A stretch of 64,000 bases of DNA from Nocardia nova SH22a (lineage in GTDB: Bacteria; Actinomycetota; Actinomycetes; Mycobacteriales; Mycobacteriaceae), in NCBI RefSeq assembly GCF_000523235.1, contig NZ_CP006850.1, positions 7,874,001 through 7,938,000 on the forward strand, given 5' to 3'. Below the pieces are notes generated by a model, which made no database searches, was not told the origin of the DNA, and saw only the letters and a program-made list of their open reading frames with translations. The translations under genes were made by a program, and so were the position numbers. Shown piece after piece: positions 43,682 through 52,350 of this stretch; position 1 is the stretch's first letter, and each line of letters starts with the position of its first letter.

Positions 43682-44842
43682 ATGAAGGCCGTGGTGTGCA
43701 CCGAAGGCAAGCTGGAAGTCGCGGATGTTCCGGAGCCGCGGCCCGGACCGGGGCAGGTGCTGCTCGCGGTCTCGCGCTGCGGAATCTGCGGATCCGATCT
43801 GCATGCCCGCCTGCACTGCGACGATCTGGCCGATCTCGCGGCGGCGACCGGCTATCCGAACTTCATGCGATCGAACGAGCGCGTGGTGCTGGGACACGAA
43901 TTCTGCGGGGAGATAATCGAATACGGCTCCGGATGCCGTAAGCGCTGGGCGCCGGGCACGCGGGTGGTGGCCCTGCCGATCATCCGCAACGGGCGGGAAC
44001 CGGAATTGACCGGCCTGTCGCAGCGCGCTCCCGGCGGCTATGCCGAGCAGGTGATCGTCCAGGAATCGATGACCTTCCCGGTACCGAACGGGCTGTCCAC
44101 CGATCATGCCGCGCTGACCGAGCCGATGGCTGTCGCCTGGCATGCGGTGCGCAAGGGCCGGGTGGGCCGTAAGCGGACGGCCTTCGTCATCGGCTGCGGG
44201 CCGATCGGCCTGGCGGTGATCAGCATGCTGCGCGCCTCGGGCGTGAAAAACATTGTCGCCAGCGATTTCTCACCGCGCCGCCGGGAACTGGCCCGCGCCT
44301 GCGGCGCCAATGTGGTGGTCGATCCGGAACTCGAATCGCCGTGGCGGGCGGATCCGGCCAAGAGCCGGATCTCCGGTGTCACCGATGTCCTGAATCTGGG
44401 TTTCGACGCGATGGCGCGGTTGCGCGGCATCCCGGCGCTGCCGTGGTGGTACCTGTTCCGCATCGCCCACACCCTCGATGCCGCGCCGGCCGGACCGGTC
44501 GTCTTCGAATGTGTCGGCGTGCCCGGCATGATCGACGAACTCCTCATCGCCGCACCGCCTTCCACTCGGATCGTGGTGGTCGGGGTGTGTATGGAGCTCG
44601 ATCAGTTCCGCCCCGCCATGGCGATCAACAAGGAGATCGAACTGCGCTTCGCCTTCGGCTACGATCCCGGCGAATTCCGCGACACCCTGCACATGATCGC
44701 CGACGGCAAGGTCGACCCCGCACCCCTGATCACCGGCACCGTGGGGTTGAACGGTGTGGACAATGCCTTCACCGCCCTGGGCAGTCCGGAGAAGCACGCG
44801 AAAATCCTTGTCGATCCGGGGAGTTCGCTGATCGAGGTGTGA
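43682..44842 (+). CDS. Zinc-dependent alcohol dehydrogenase family protein
   Basis: The 386-residue medium-chain dehydrogenase has catalytic zinc ligands in SRCGICGSDLHARLHCDD and GHEFCGEI, and a nucleotide-binding motif GCGPIGLAVISML near residue 170. The four-cysteine structural zinc loop of classic enzymes is missing, as in several oxidoreductase subgroups. The substrate is unknown. ATG 43682 has no strong ribosome binding site. It converges on the sigma factor gene, whose end is three bases away. Confidence 0.88.
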   Translation: MKAVVCTEGKLEVADVPEPRPGPGQVLLAVSRCGICGSDLHARLHCDDLADLAAATGYPNFMRSNERVVLGHEFCGEIIEYGSGCRKRWAPGTRVVALPIIRNGREPELTGLSQRAPGGYAEQVIVQESMTFPVPNGLSTDHAALTEPMAVAWHAVRKGRVGRKRTAFVIGCGPIGLAVISMLRASGVKNIVASDFSPRRRELARACGANVVVDPELESPWRADPAKSRISGVTDVLNLGFDAMARLRGIPALPWWYLFRIAHTLDAAPAGPVVFECVGVPGMIDELLIAAPPSTRIVVVGVCMELDQFRPAMAINKEIELRFAFGYDPGEFRDTLHMIADGKVDPAPLITGTVGLNGVDNAFTALGSPEKHAKILVDPGSSLIEV

Positions 44843-44845
44843 GCG

Positions 44846-45751
44846 TCACCGGTCCAGCAGCGGAAACCGCCCGGAGTCCAGCAGTTTCGCGATCGCGTCG
44901 AGCCGCGCGGGCGGCAGCGCGTAGTCCGGATGGGCCCGGAACACGGAGGCGGCATCGTGCAGGCGAGCCATCTGCTGTTCGGCCCGCACCGCGTCGCGAC
45001 CGCCGGATGTGATCGGATGGGCCGCCAGCGCGGGGCGTTTCGCATCGATCCGCCCCTGGGCGAGCGCGGCCGGAACCCGGCGGGCACAGCGGCATCCGGC
45101 CGCCGGGTTCACGACCCCGCAGGTCGAGTTCAGGAAGTTGCCGAGCCGGGTTCTGGCCCGCTCCAGCCGTTTTCGATACGCCGCGGCGCTGATGTCGAGG
45201 ATCCAGGCCGCCTCGGCGGAGGTCAGTTCGAAGACGTCGGCGAGGACGAACGCGATGCGCTCGTCCCGGCCCAGACATTGCAGCATCGCCTGACTGCAGC
45301 TCAACCGCACCTCGCGGGTGAGCAGCGTGGCCTCCGGGCCCCGGTAGTCCTCGGCCGCGAGCCCGTCCAGCAGATTCGTGCCGAAATCGTCCAGTTCCAG
45401 CCGGGCCGCCTCCTGCGCGCTGCGCCGCCGCAGATTCAGCAGGTAGTTCACCCCGACGCGGTACGCCCAGGTGGTGAGCCGGGCCTCGCCGCGCCAGCTC
45501 GCCAGATTGCCGACCACCCGCAACAGGATCTCCTGCACCGCGTCCTCGGCATCGGCGGGCCGCCCGACCATACGTAAAGCCAAGCGATACAACGGATCCT
45601 GCAGAGTGCGCACGACCTCGGTGATCGCGTCGCGGTCCCCGGCCACGGCGCGATCCACCAGAGCGATCTCCCGGGCGTGCTCGTCCGGCGGGTCGACTGT
45701 CATCGACCGATCGTGCAGCGGCCGCCCGGGTCGCGCAACAGCGCAGGTCAT
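44846..45751 (-). CDS. ECF-type RNA polymerase sigma factor with cysteine-rich C-terminal extension
   Basis: The roughly 301-residue protein has sigma region 2 at about residues 45-115 (PLYRLALRMVGRPADAEDAV, LTTWAYRVGVNYLLNL) and region 4 at about 160-215 (ADVFELTSAEAAWILDISAA, YRKRLERARTRL). A C-terminal extension of about 90 residues opens with NSTCGVVNPAAGCRCARRVP. The three close Cys residues could bind metal or sense redox state. No anti-sigma gene is adjacent. ATG 45751 overlaps the dehalogenase stop by four bases; ATG 45704 is an alternative. Confidence 0.85.
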   Translation of the reverse strand: MTCAVARPGRPLHDRSMTVDPPDEHAREIALVDRAVAGDRDAITEVVRTLQDPLYRLALRMVGRPADAEDAVQEILLRVVGNLASWRGEARLTTWAYRVGVNYLLNLRRRSAQEAARLELDDFGTNLLDGLAAEDYRGPEATLLTREVRLSCSQAMLQCLGRDERIAFVLADVFELTSAEAAWILDISAAAYRKRLERARTRLGNFLNSTCGVVNPAAGCRCARRVPAALAQGRIDAKRPALAAHPITSGGRDAVRAEQQMARLHDAASVFRAHPDYALPPARLDAIAKLLDSGRFPLLDR

Positions 45752-46632
45752 CGGCGGTTGTCCAGCACATCGCGGGGTGCGGCGAGCGCGTGGCGGGTCA
45801 CCCACTCGGCGATCGCGGATCCGATGGCATCGGGCCGGTCCTCGGGTGCGTGATGTCCGGCGGGACCGATATTCGCGACCTCGGTGGCGGCGAAGGTGCG
45901 CCGTGCCCACTCGATCGTCTCCTGCCCACCCATGCCCACGCCGTTGTCCACAGCCATCACCAGCTTGGGGATATCCGGGGTCGTGGCCATCCACCGGCCG
46001 TAGTCCGCCATCGTCGCCGCGACGTCCGCGGGTTCGCCGTCGAACGGGATCTCCCTGGGCCACACCAGCATCGGCCGTCGTGACTCGGGTGTGAGATAGG
46101 GCGACCGGTACACATCCAGATCCGCCGGGGTGAGACTCTTCGCCCCGAACGGCAGGTTGAACTCGATGAAGATATTGTCCTGCAGGATCATTCGCTCACC
46201 CTCCGGAGAGCGGAAGCGCTGGAACAGTTCCCGTCCCTGCTCCGGCATCTCCGACCAGCTCAGCGGCCGCAGGAAGGTCTCGACGACCGCGACTCCGCGC
46301 ACCCGGTCACCGTGCCGGGCCGCCCAGTCCATCGCCAGCGCCCCACCCCAGTCGTGTCCGGCCAGAATCACCTCGTCCAGCTCGAGGCCGTCGAACCAGG
46401 CGTCGAGGTAGCGAGCGTGATCGGCGAACCGATACGGGCTGTCGGGCTTGCCGGATTCACCCATGCCGATCAGATCGGGCGCCAGCACCCGGGTCAACGG
46501 GTCGATGTGCGGAATCACCTTGCGCCACAGATACGACGAGGTCGGATTGCCGTGCAGCAGAACCACCGGGATCGGGCCCGCGCCGGTGTCGCGGTAGGTC
46601 ATGAAGGAATCGAGAGTCGTGATGGCAGGCAT
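45748..46632 (-). CDS. Haloalkane dehalogenase-like alpha/beta hydrolase (HLD-II type)
   Basis: The 294-residue hydrolase shows the HLD-II catalytic pentad: Asn in LLHGNPTSSYLW, nucleophile Asp and halide-binding Trp in GHDWGG, acid Glu in VVETFLRP, and His in GPAGHHAPED. DLIGMGESGKPD is also characteristic. Such enzymes replace carbon-bound halogen with hydroxyl. It overlaps the sigma factor gene by four bases, so the two are co-translated. A GlxR/CRP-type site lies about 100 bases upstream. The natural substrate is unknown. Confidence 0.87.
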   Translation of the reverse strand: MPAITTLDSFMTYRDTGAGPIPVVLLHGNPTSSYLWRKVIPHIDPLTRVLAPDLIGMGESGKPDSPYRFADHARYLDAWFDGLELDEVILAGHDWGGALAMDWAARHGDRVRGVAVVETFLRPLSWSEMPEQGRELFQRFRSPEGERMILQDNIFIEFNLPFGAKSLTPADLDVYRSPYLTPESRRPMLVWPREIPFDGEPADVAATMADYGRWMATTPDIPKLVMAVDNGVGMGGQETIEWARRTFAATEVANIGPAGHHAPEDRPDAIGSAIAEWVTRHALAAPRDVLDNRR

Positions 46633-46724
46633 GGTGTCGTCCTCGGATCGTCGGTGCCGACCGTTCCTGTCGGCGCTTACATCCGGTTGGACACCTGGTC
46701 CGGGCCACTGTGACCACCAGTCCT

Positions 46725-46740
46725 CGTGACCTACATCACA
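46725..46740. promoter_or_regulatory. GlxR/CRP-type operator
   Basis: The 16-base site reads CGTGACCTACATCACA. It differs from the actinobacterial GlxR/CRP consensus TGTGANNTANNTCACA only at the first base. It lies between the end of iniC (46747) and the dehalogenase start (46632), centred about 100 bases upstream of that start. It could act on the dehalogenase-sigma operon by cAMP-dependent control. Confidence 0.7.
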
Positions 46741-46746
46741 TGCGAT

Positions 46747-48300
46747 TCATCGAACTGGCTCGCCGCTGGTGGACGCGACCACGCCTTCCGCACTGCGGGC
46801 AGCGGTCAGGCAGGCATTGGCGGTGAGCTGATCGGCCAGCGGATGCCGTGCGCGGGCTCGCCACTTGTGCACAGCCGCCGCGGCCCGGGTGCGGACCATG
46901 TCCGGTGCGGCGTCCGCGGGCAGGCCGAGCCGCAGGTGAGGCGCGATCCCGGAACCGCCGATCAGCCGGTGCAGTTCGGTCAGATCGTCCGGGGGCAGCG
47001 GCAGTTCGTCGGTGCGCAACCGGCCGAGCAATCGGAGCTCCGCGAATCCGTGCACATCCGCCAACAGCCTGTGGATGGGTGGTAACAACTCGTCGGCGCG
47101 AGTTCCCGGATGAGCGGCCACGATCCGGGCCACCGCGGTCAGTGCCGAGTGGGCCTTCAGCTGATCGGCGCGCTGGGCGAACTGCACATCCAGCACCGAA
47201 CGCAGTTCGTACACACCGCTCCGCTGCGTCAATTCCGCGGCGAGCGTGGGCGAGTCGCGCACTCCGAGCCGAATCAGCGTGACCGCCATTCGAATTCCGA
47301 ACAGACCGAACCGGGCCGCGAGATGAGCACGCAGCTCGGGTGCGACCGGCAGGCGCACCTCCGCGAAGCGATCGGCCGACAGCAGCGCCGTGCTCAGCTC
47401 GTCCACCGGCACACCGGCCAGCGTCTCGAACGCGTCGAATTCGCGCTGCCGCAGTGTCGCGGCCGCGAACGCCAGCAGTCCGGCGACCGGAATCACCGCC
47501 TGGCACAGGCCCGTTCGCTCCAATTCGGCGGCGAAGCGCGACGAGACGTCGCGTGCGGAATGGAGTGCGTCGATACGTCCGGCACCGATCTCGTCGGCAC
47601 GCGACACGACACCGATCACGCCGAGCGGTCCGGAAATACCGTGCTGCCCTGTGGATTCAGGATCGGCGGCGAGCTGCTCCAGAAAGCCGACATCGGCGGC
47701 GTCGAGACGGCGCAGCAGATACACCACGGCATCGGCCTCGGGCACCGCCTCCGAATCGGGGGTGAGCAGGCGGGAGGTGCGCAGCGACACCTCGCGAGAC
47801 AGCGAGGACGTGCCCGGCGTATCGATGATGGTGGTCCGCTCCAAAGCGGCCGTCGGCCAGCGCACCTCCAGATGGTCGAGTTCGTGCGCGCCCGCGGTGT
47901 CCCAGCGCAGCGCCGACAGATCGAAACTCAGGCCGTGCGCACCGGGCAGACCGTCGGCGCCAGGAGTGCGGCGCACCGCGACATCGGCTCGCGCGCCGTC
48001 CGCTGCCGCCGCGGTCACCCGCGGCGCCGGACCGTGGCGGTACCAGGTGACCATCCGGGTGCACTCGGTCGCGTCCGTCGGGGCGATGTCCTGGCCGACC
48101 AGCGCATTCAGCAGGGTGGACTTACCGGCCTTGAGCTGTCCGGCCAGCGCCACCCGCAGCGGTTGTTCGAGGCGCTGCGCGCACTCGCCCAGCAGGACGG
48201 CCGGATGCGTTCCGCGCGCGAAGGCCGCGCGCGCCGCCGCGACCAATCCGCGCGCCTGGTCGGCGATGCCCGGCGCATGCCCGCCGATCTGGTAACTCAC
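46747..48300 (-). CDS. iniC: Dynamin-like GTPase IniC
   Basis: The 517-residue protein is the third gene of the iniBAC operon. The GTPase domain has a P-loop GQLKAGKSTLLNAL at about residue 53, switch region DATECTRMVTWY, G3 motif IIDTPGTSSLS and a G4-like VVSRADE. The rest is helical. In M. tuberculosis iniBAC is induced by isoniazid, ethambutol and other cell-wall stress. GTG 48300 follows iniA by 40 bases. It lacks the hydrophobic region seen in IniA, so it probably works with IniA at the membrane. Confidence 0.9.
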   Translation of the reverse strand: MSYQIGGHAPGIADQARGLVAAARAAFARGTHPAVLLGECAQRLEQPLRVALAGQLKAGKSTLLNALVGQDIAPTDATECTRMVTWYRHGPAPRVTAAAADGARADVAVRRTPGADGLPGAHGLSFDLSALRWDTAGAHELDHLEVRWPTAALERTTIIDTPGTSSLSREVSLRTSRLLTPDSEAVPEADAVVYLLRRLDAADVGFLEQLAADPESTGQHGISGPLGVIGVVSRADEIGAGRIDALHSARDVSSRFAAELERTGLCQAVIPVAGLLAFAAATLRQREFDAFETLAGVPVDELSTALLSADRFAEVRLPVAPELRAHLAARFGLFGIRMAVTLIRLGVRDSPTLAAELTQRSGVYELRSVLDVQFAQRADQLKAHSALTAVARIVAAHPGTRADELLPPIHRLLADVHGFAELRLLGRLRTDELPLPPDDLTELHRLIGGSGIAPHLRLGLPADAAPDMVRTRAAAAVHKWRARARHPLADQLTANACLTAARSAEGVVASTSGEPVR

Positions 48301-48340
48301 CTGGTCACGGTACCCGAGCAAGCTGGGAGAACCGGCACGG

Positions 48341-50167
48341 TCAGGACGCGGGAGCCGCGGGCAGCATGGCATCGGCGTAGCGGCGCAGTTCGGCGACCAC
48401 GCGCAATTGCCGCTCCAGCTCCGCGTCGCGCCGGTTGCGCTGCGCGGTCTCCACCCCCGCCGCGTCCTGGGCCGCCTGCAGCGAATCGTTGATCGACCGC
48501 AGGCTGCGATCGGCGATACCGGTGAAGTGGTCGCGCAGGATGCGATGGATCCGGTGCAGCCGATCGCGGGACTGTTTGCTCGCTTCGAAACTCACATCGT
48601 CGAGGTAGCGGCGGACCGCGGCCTTCGCCTCGTTCCGGCGCCGGGTCAGGCGTTCCCGCTTGTCGTCCCGGAATGCCTTGCCACCCAGCAGAACTCCCGC
48701 GCCCAACGATACCGGGTTGATCAATGCCAGCCCGGCGACGGTACTGGCGAGACCGACCATCACCATGCCGCCGTAGGAGCCGCGCAGCCCGACCAGCAGC
48801 TTGTGCCCGACGCCCAGATCCGGTTCCAGATCGGCCAGGGTCACCGCGGCGACTCGCGAATCATCCACGGCCGCACCGGATCGCACCGACGGCAGATCGA
48901 CCGCGCCGAATTCGAGAAAGTGCTCGGCCACCCGCTCGGCCAGATGGATCGCGCGCTGATGGGTCCAGAGCAGATTGTCGCCGACGGCGGTGTCGGTGGT
49001 CCGGGTCAGCCATTGTTCCAGGGTGTCCCAGCGGCGAGAGGGATCGTTCTCGTCGATCCAGTCCTCGGCGGTTCTGGCTATGGTGCGCAATCGATCTCGC
49101 AGATCGTGATCGATATCGCCCGCGAGATCGGTGACGCCGTCGCCGAGGGTCTGCTGCCATGTCGCGGTGCGGCGATGCAGGTCCTCGGCCTGTGCCTTGG
49201 CGGCGCGCAATTCACGGATCGCCGCTGCGCCGCGTTCCGGATCGCGCAGCGCCACCAGCTCACTGCCGAGTGCCAGGGCCAGATGCTCCGCGGCGGCGGA
49301 TATGTCGAGCGCCACCGCGCGCCGGGCGGCGGCCTCGTCCCGGGCCACCACCTGTTCGCGCAGAAAGTCGAACAGGATGCCGAAACCGGACTCGCGACCG
49401 AGCTGCTGATCCTGCAGGCGCATCGCGTGCTCGCGCAGCAAGGCCGAAACCGGAATCATCGGCAGCGGCAGACTGTTCCGGTCCAGATGCGACCGGTCCG
49501 CGTCCAGCACCCGGCGCCAGTGTGGGTACAGGTCGATCTTGCTGAGGACCAGCGCCACCGCCGGGCACAGTTCGCGCACCTGCCGCAGGAACTCCACCTC
49601 GGGTTCGGTGAGTTCGGTGGACGCGTCCGACAGGACCAGCACCGCATCGGCGGCCGGGGCGAGAGCCAGGACCCCCGCCGACGCGGCGGTTGCGTGACCG
49701 CCGACGGGCGGCGTGTCGACGATGACGATGCCGTCGGCCAGCAGCGGATTCGGCAGCTCGATCTCCACCCGCAGGACCCGGCCGTGCGCCGACTGCGCGG
49801 CGGCGGTGTGGATCCGGTCCAGTGGCACCGGGATTCGCCGCGTATCGCCGTCGGGGGCGGCGGTCACCAGGTCGGCGCGGGGCTGCGCGCCGTGCGAGAG
49901 CACGATCGGAAGCGTCGTCGTCGCATCGTCGCCGACCGGGCTGATATCGAGATTCAGCATGGCGTTGACGAACCGGCTCTTACCCTGATTCCCCAGGCCC
50001 GCCACCACGATCCGGCGGCGCGGATCGCGGACCCGGTCGGCCAGCACCTCCAGGCGGCCGACCAGATCGTCGCGATCCGCAGTGCGGGCGGCGCCGATGG
50101 TCTCGGCGAGGATCCGCGACAGCGGCGACGCGGGGACCTGTGTGTCAGCCACGGCGATACCGTTCAT
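48341..50167 (-). CDS. iniA: Dynamin-like GTPase IniA
   Basis: The 608-residue bacterial dynamin-like protein has a P-loop GLGNQGKSRFVNAML near residue 57, G3-like IVDTPPVGG, with Pro instead of Gly, and G4 LSKIDLYPHW. A helical neck and trunk follow. A hydrophobic membrane-insertion region lies at about residues 468-500 (GGMVMVGLASTVAGLALINP). A mycobacterial IniA structure has been reported to mediate membrane fission. ATG 50167 follows iniB by 38 bases. Expected to work with IniC and perhaps IniB in envelope repair. Confidence 0.92.
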   Translation of the reverse strand: MNGIAVADTQVPASPLSRILAETIGAARTADRDDLVGRLEVLADRVRDPRRRIVVAGLGNQGKSRFVNAMLNLDISPVGDDATTTLPIVLSHGAQPRADLVTAAPDGDTRRIPVPLDRIHTAAAQSAHGRVLRVEIELPNPLLADGIVIVDTPPVGGHATAASAGVLALAPAADAVLVLSDASTELTEPEVEFLRQVRELCPAVALVLSKIDLYPHWRRVLDADRSHLDRNSLPLPMIPVSALLREHAMRLQDQQLGRESGFGILFDFLREQVVARDEAAARRAVALDISAAAEHLALALGSELVALRDPERGAAAIRELRAAKAQAEDLHRRTATWQQTLGDGVTDLAGDIDHDLRDRLRTIARTAEDWIDENDPSRRWDTLEQWLTRTTDTAVGDNLLWTHQRAIHLAERVAEHFLEFGAVDLPSVRSGAAVDDSRVAAVTLADLEPDLGVGHKLLVGLRGSYGGMVMVGLASTVAGLALINPVSLGAGVLLGGKAFRDDKRERLTRRRNEAKAAVRRYLDDVSFEASKQSRDRLHRIHRILRDHFTGIADRSLRSINDSLQAAQDAAGVETAQRNRRDAELERQLRVVAELRRYADAMLPAAPAS

Positions 50168-50205
50168 TTCCGTTGCCAGCCAATCTCTTCCCGGGTTCTT
50201 TCGAA

Positions 50206-52098
50206 TCAGTGCAGGAGCCCGCCGGTGACATCACCGGCGACGTGGGTGTCGGTGACAGTGGTGGTGTGGGTGTCGCCGAACAGACCCGCGTCGGTGTGGC
50301 CGGAGGTGTCGATCCCGCTGTCGAGAGCGCCGTGCCCACCTGCGGACAGCGCACTGTCGATGCCGCTGCCGGTCCCACCGAAGTTTCCGGAGAGGTCGGC
50401 GCCCACACCCGATCCGAAGGCATGCGACACATCCACACCCGACCAGGTACCGCTGACCGGCGTCCCCACCGACGAATCGACCCCCAGCCCATGCGTGGCA
50501 GCCGAATCCACCGATCCGAGATCTCCACCCACCGTGCCCGAAACCGCCGACGACACCTCCCCCGCACCATGCAGCCCCGCGGACGCCGTATCCGACAACG
50601 CCGAGGACACATCGGTCCCCCCATGCACCCCGGAGTCGGCCGATCCGGACAGATTCGTCCCGAGCCCCGACAACCCCGCCGACACCTCGGTACCGGTGTG
50701 CAGGGCCGAATCCGCGCTGCCGGACAGCGAACTCGACAGACTTCCCGCCGAACCCAACCCGGACTCCAACCCCGACGCGCCGGTACCGGACAGCGCGCTG
50801 GAGACGTCCCCCGCGGAGTGCACACCCGCCGCGGCGTCACCGGACAGGTCCCCCACCGAACGCAGCCCCGACCCAGCGACACCGGACAGCGTGCCCGACA
50901 CGTCTCCCGCGGACTGCACACCTGCGGTGGCCCCACCGGACAGCGAAGCCGACAGATCACCCGCGTCATGCGCACCGAGGCCCGCACCCGCCTGCGCCGC
51001 ACCACTCGAGGCACCGCCCAACTCCGCACCGAGCCCCGCGCCAGCTTCGGCCGCACCGCCCAGTGCGCCACCCAACTGCGCGCCGAGTCCCGCACCGGCC
51101 TGCGCCGCACCGCCCAGTCCGGCACCCAGTCCGGCACCGGCCGCAGCCGCACCACCCAAGGCACCACCCAACTCCGCGCCCAGGCCAGCACCGTCTCCCG
51201 CCACAGCACCCAGCGCGCCACCCAGACCCGCACCGGCCTGCGCCGCACCATTCAGCGCGCCACTCAATCCCGCCCCGACCCCCGCACCGGCCTGGGCCAC
51301 GCTGCCTAGTGCACCGCCCAGTCCGGCGCCGAGGCCCGCACCGGCCGCAGCCGCACCACCCAAGGCACCACCCAACTCCGCGCCCAGTCCCGCACCGGCT
51401 TCCGCCGCGCCGCCCAAGGCGCCGTTCAGTTCGGCGTTCAGCCCGGAGACGCCTGCGGTCAGGCCCGTCGAGGCATCTGCCAAACCTGTTGTCGCCGCGT
51501 TGATTCCGGCTTCGATTCCGGTCGACAGGTTCGCTCCGGCGTCGGCGAAGGTTTCGGTGGCGGCCTGGAATCCGGTGGAGAGGTCGGCGCCGGTTTGTCC
51601 GGAGCCGGACAGGGCTCCGCCGAGTCCTACCGCGACTCCGGTGAGTGCGCCGAGGCCGGCGGTGAGTCCGGCTTCGAGTCCCGCTCCCACCGCGGCGGCG
51701 GCGCCGAGACCGGCGCCCAGATCGCCACCGATTCCGGCGTTCGCACCGAGGCCCAGCCCGGCACCGAGATCCAGGCCGGTCCCGGCCGCTATCCCGGTCG
51801 CCGCGCCGAGGGCCGCGCCGGTGCCGAGATTGGCCTCGGTGGTCGTCGCGGCACCGCCCGCGAGTCCGGCCGTACCGGACGCCCCGCCACCCGCGGCCAC
51901 GATGGCCGCCAATTGCGAACCGCCACTGACCAGCGCGGATTCGGCGACCATCGGTGCGACGGCGGCAATGTCCTCTGGTGTTACCGCGGTCAGCCCGGCC
52001 GCGCACAACGACTCGGCGGGGTTGGCGCAGTAGCCGACGGCGGCCTCGTGGTCGCGGAGCAGATCGAGAATGAACTCGAGAATGGCGTTGGGGGTCAT
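50206..52098 (-). CDS. iniB: IniB family repeat protein
   Basis: The 630-residue protein starts with the conserved IniB N-terminal domain (about residues 1-60, NAILEFILDLLRDHEAAVGY, with two Cys residues). A long Gly/Ala-rich region follows, then a Ser/Gly region of about 20-residue repeats around DVSSALSG. Mycobacterial IniB is shorter (about 480 residues) and also Gly/Ala-rich. No signal peptide is evident. ATG 52098 has AGGAGA upstream. It is the first gene of iniBAC and divergent from the Hsp70-like gene. Confidence 0.9.
   Translation of the reverse strand: MTPNAILEFILDLLRDHEAAVGYCANPAESLCAAGLTAVTPEDIAAVAPMVAESALVSGGSQLAAIVAAGGGASGTAGLAGGAATTTEANLGTGAALGAATGIAAGTGLDLGAGLGLGANAGIGGDLGAGLGAAAAVGAGLEAGLTAGLGALTGVAVGLGGALSGSGQTGADLSTGFQAATETFADAGANLSTGIEAGINAATTGLADASTGLTAGVSGLNAELNGALGGAAEAGAGLGAELGGALGGAAAAGAGLGAGLGGALGSVAQAGAGVGAGLSGALNGAAQAGAGLGGALGAVAGDGAGLGAELGGALGGAAAAGAGLGAGLGGAAQAGAGLGAQLGGALGGAAEAGAGLGAELGGASSGAAQAGAGLGAHDAGDLSASLSGGATAGVQSAGDVSGTLSGVAGSGLRSVGDLSGDAAAGVHSAGDVSSALSGTGASGLESGLGSAGSLSSSLSGSADSALHTGTEVSAGLSGLGTNLSGSADSGVHGGTDVSSALSDTASAGLHGAGEVSSAVSGTVGGDLGSVDSAATHGLGVDSSVGTPVSGTWSGVDVSHAFGSGVGADLSGNFGGTGSGIDSALSAGGHGALDSGIDTSGHTDAGLFGDTHTTTVTDTHVAGDVTGGLLH
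51134..51387 (-). repeat. Direct repeat within iniB
   Basis: An identical 50-base block occurs at 51134-51183 and 51338-51387, in frame (204 bases, 68 codons apart). It sits within a larger set of diverged units of the form GAGLGAELGGALGGAA, and reflects repeat expansion inside the coding sequence. Confidence 0.8.
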
Positions 52099-52188
52099 CG
52101 CGGATCGTCTCCTGGATCGGCGGACCTCGAGCGATCCGCGGCAGTCGAATTACCTTTCACGCTAAGAACGCCGCGCGTTACGCGAATC

Positions 52189-52201
52189 GGGGCGAATCCC
52201 C
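52189..52201. promoter_or_regulatory. GGGG-N5-CCCC palindrome, candidate ini operator
   Basis: GGGGCGAATCCCC lies in the 252-base divergent gap between iniB and the Hsp70-like gene. A second copy of the same form lies 66 bases away (52255-52267). Both could bind the adjacent LuxR-type regulator or another factor; binding is inferred only from symmetry and location. Confidence 0.4.
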
Positions 52202-52254
52202 TCATTTCCGCGAATATCACCGATGGGGGAATCGGGCACCCCGGGGAGGCATTA

Positions 52255-52267
52255 GGGGAATTTCCCC
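52255..52267. promoter_or_regulatory. Second GGGG-N5-CCCC palindrome
   Basis: GGGGAATTTCCCC has the same four-base arms and five-base spacer as the site at 52189. It is nearer the Hsp70-like gene (start 52351). A looser GGGGG-to-CCCC arrangement lies between the two at about 52225-52242. Confidence 0.4.
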
Positions 52268-52350
52268 GAACCTGCCGAATCAGCGGTAACGACCACACCC
52301 CGGCAACCGACAGTGGGTTACCGCGAATTTCCGACGACAGGGGCTTTCGA

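Noticed and set aside
50990..51430. Regular repeats resembling a CRISPR or satellite array
   Set aside because: The repeats lie in frame inside iniB, vary as codon-level copies of a protein repeat, and have no unique spacers.
48407..52033. 1208-codon open frame on the plus strand across iniA and iniB
   Set aside because: It is antisense to well-supported IniA and IniB. GC-rich codon bias and iniB repeats keep the opposite strand free of stops, and the translated sequence is low-complexity Pro/Ala/Arg.
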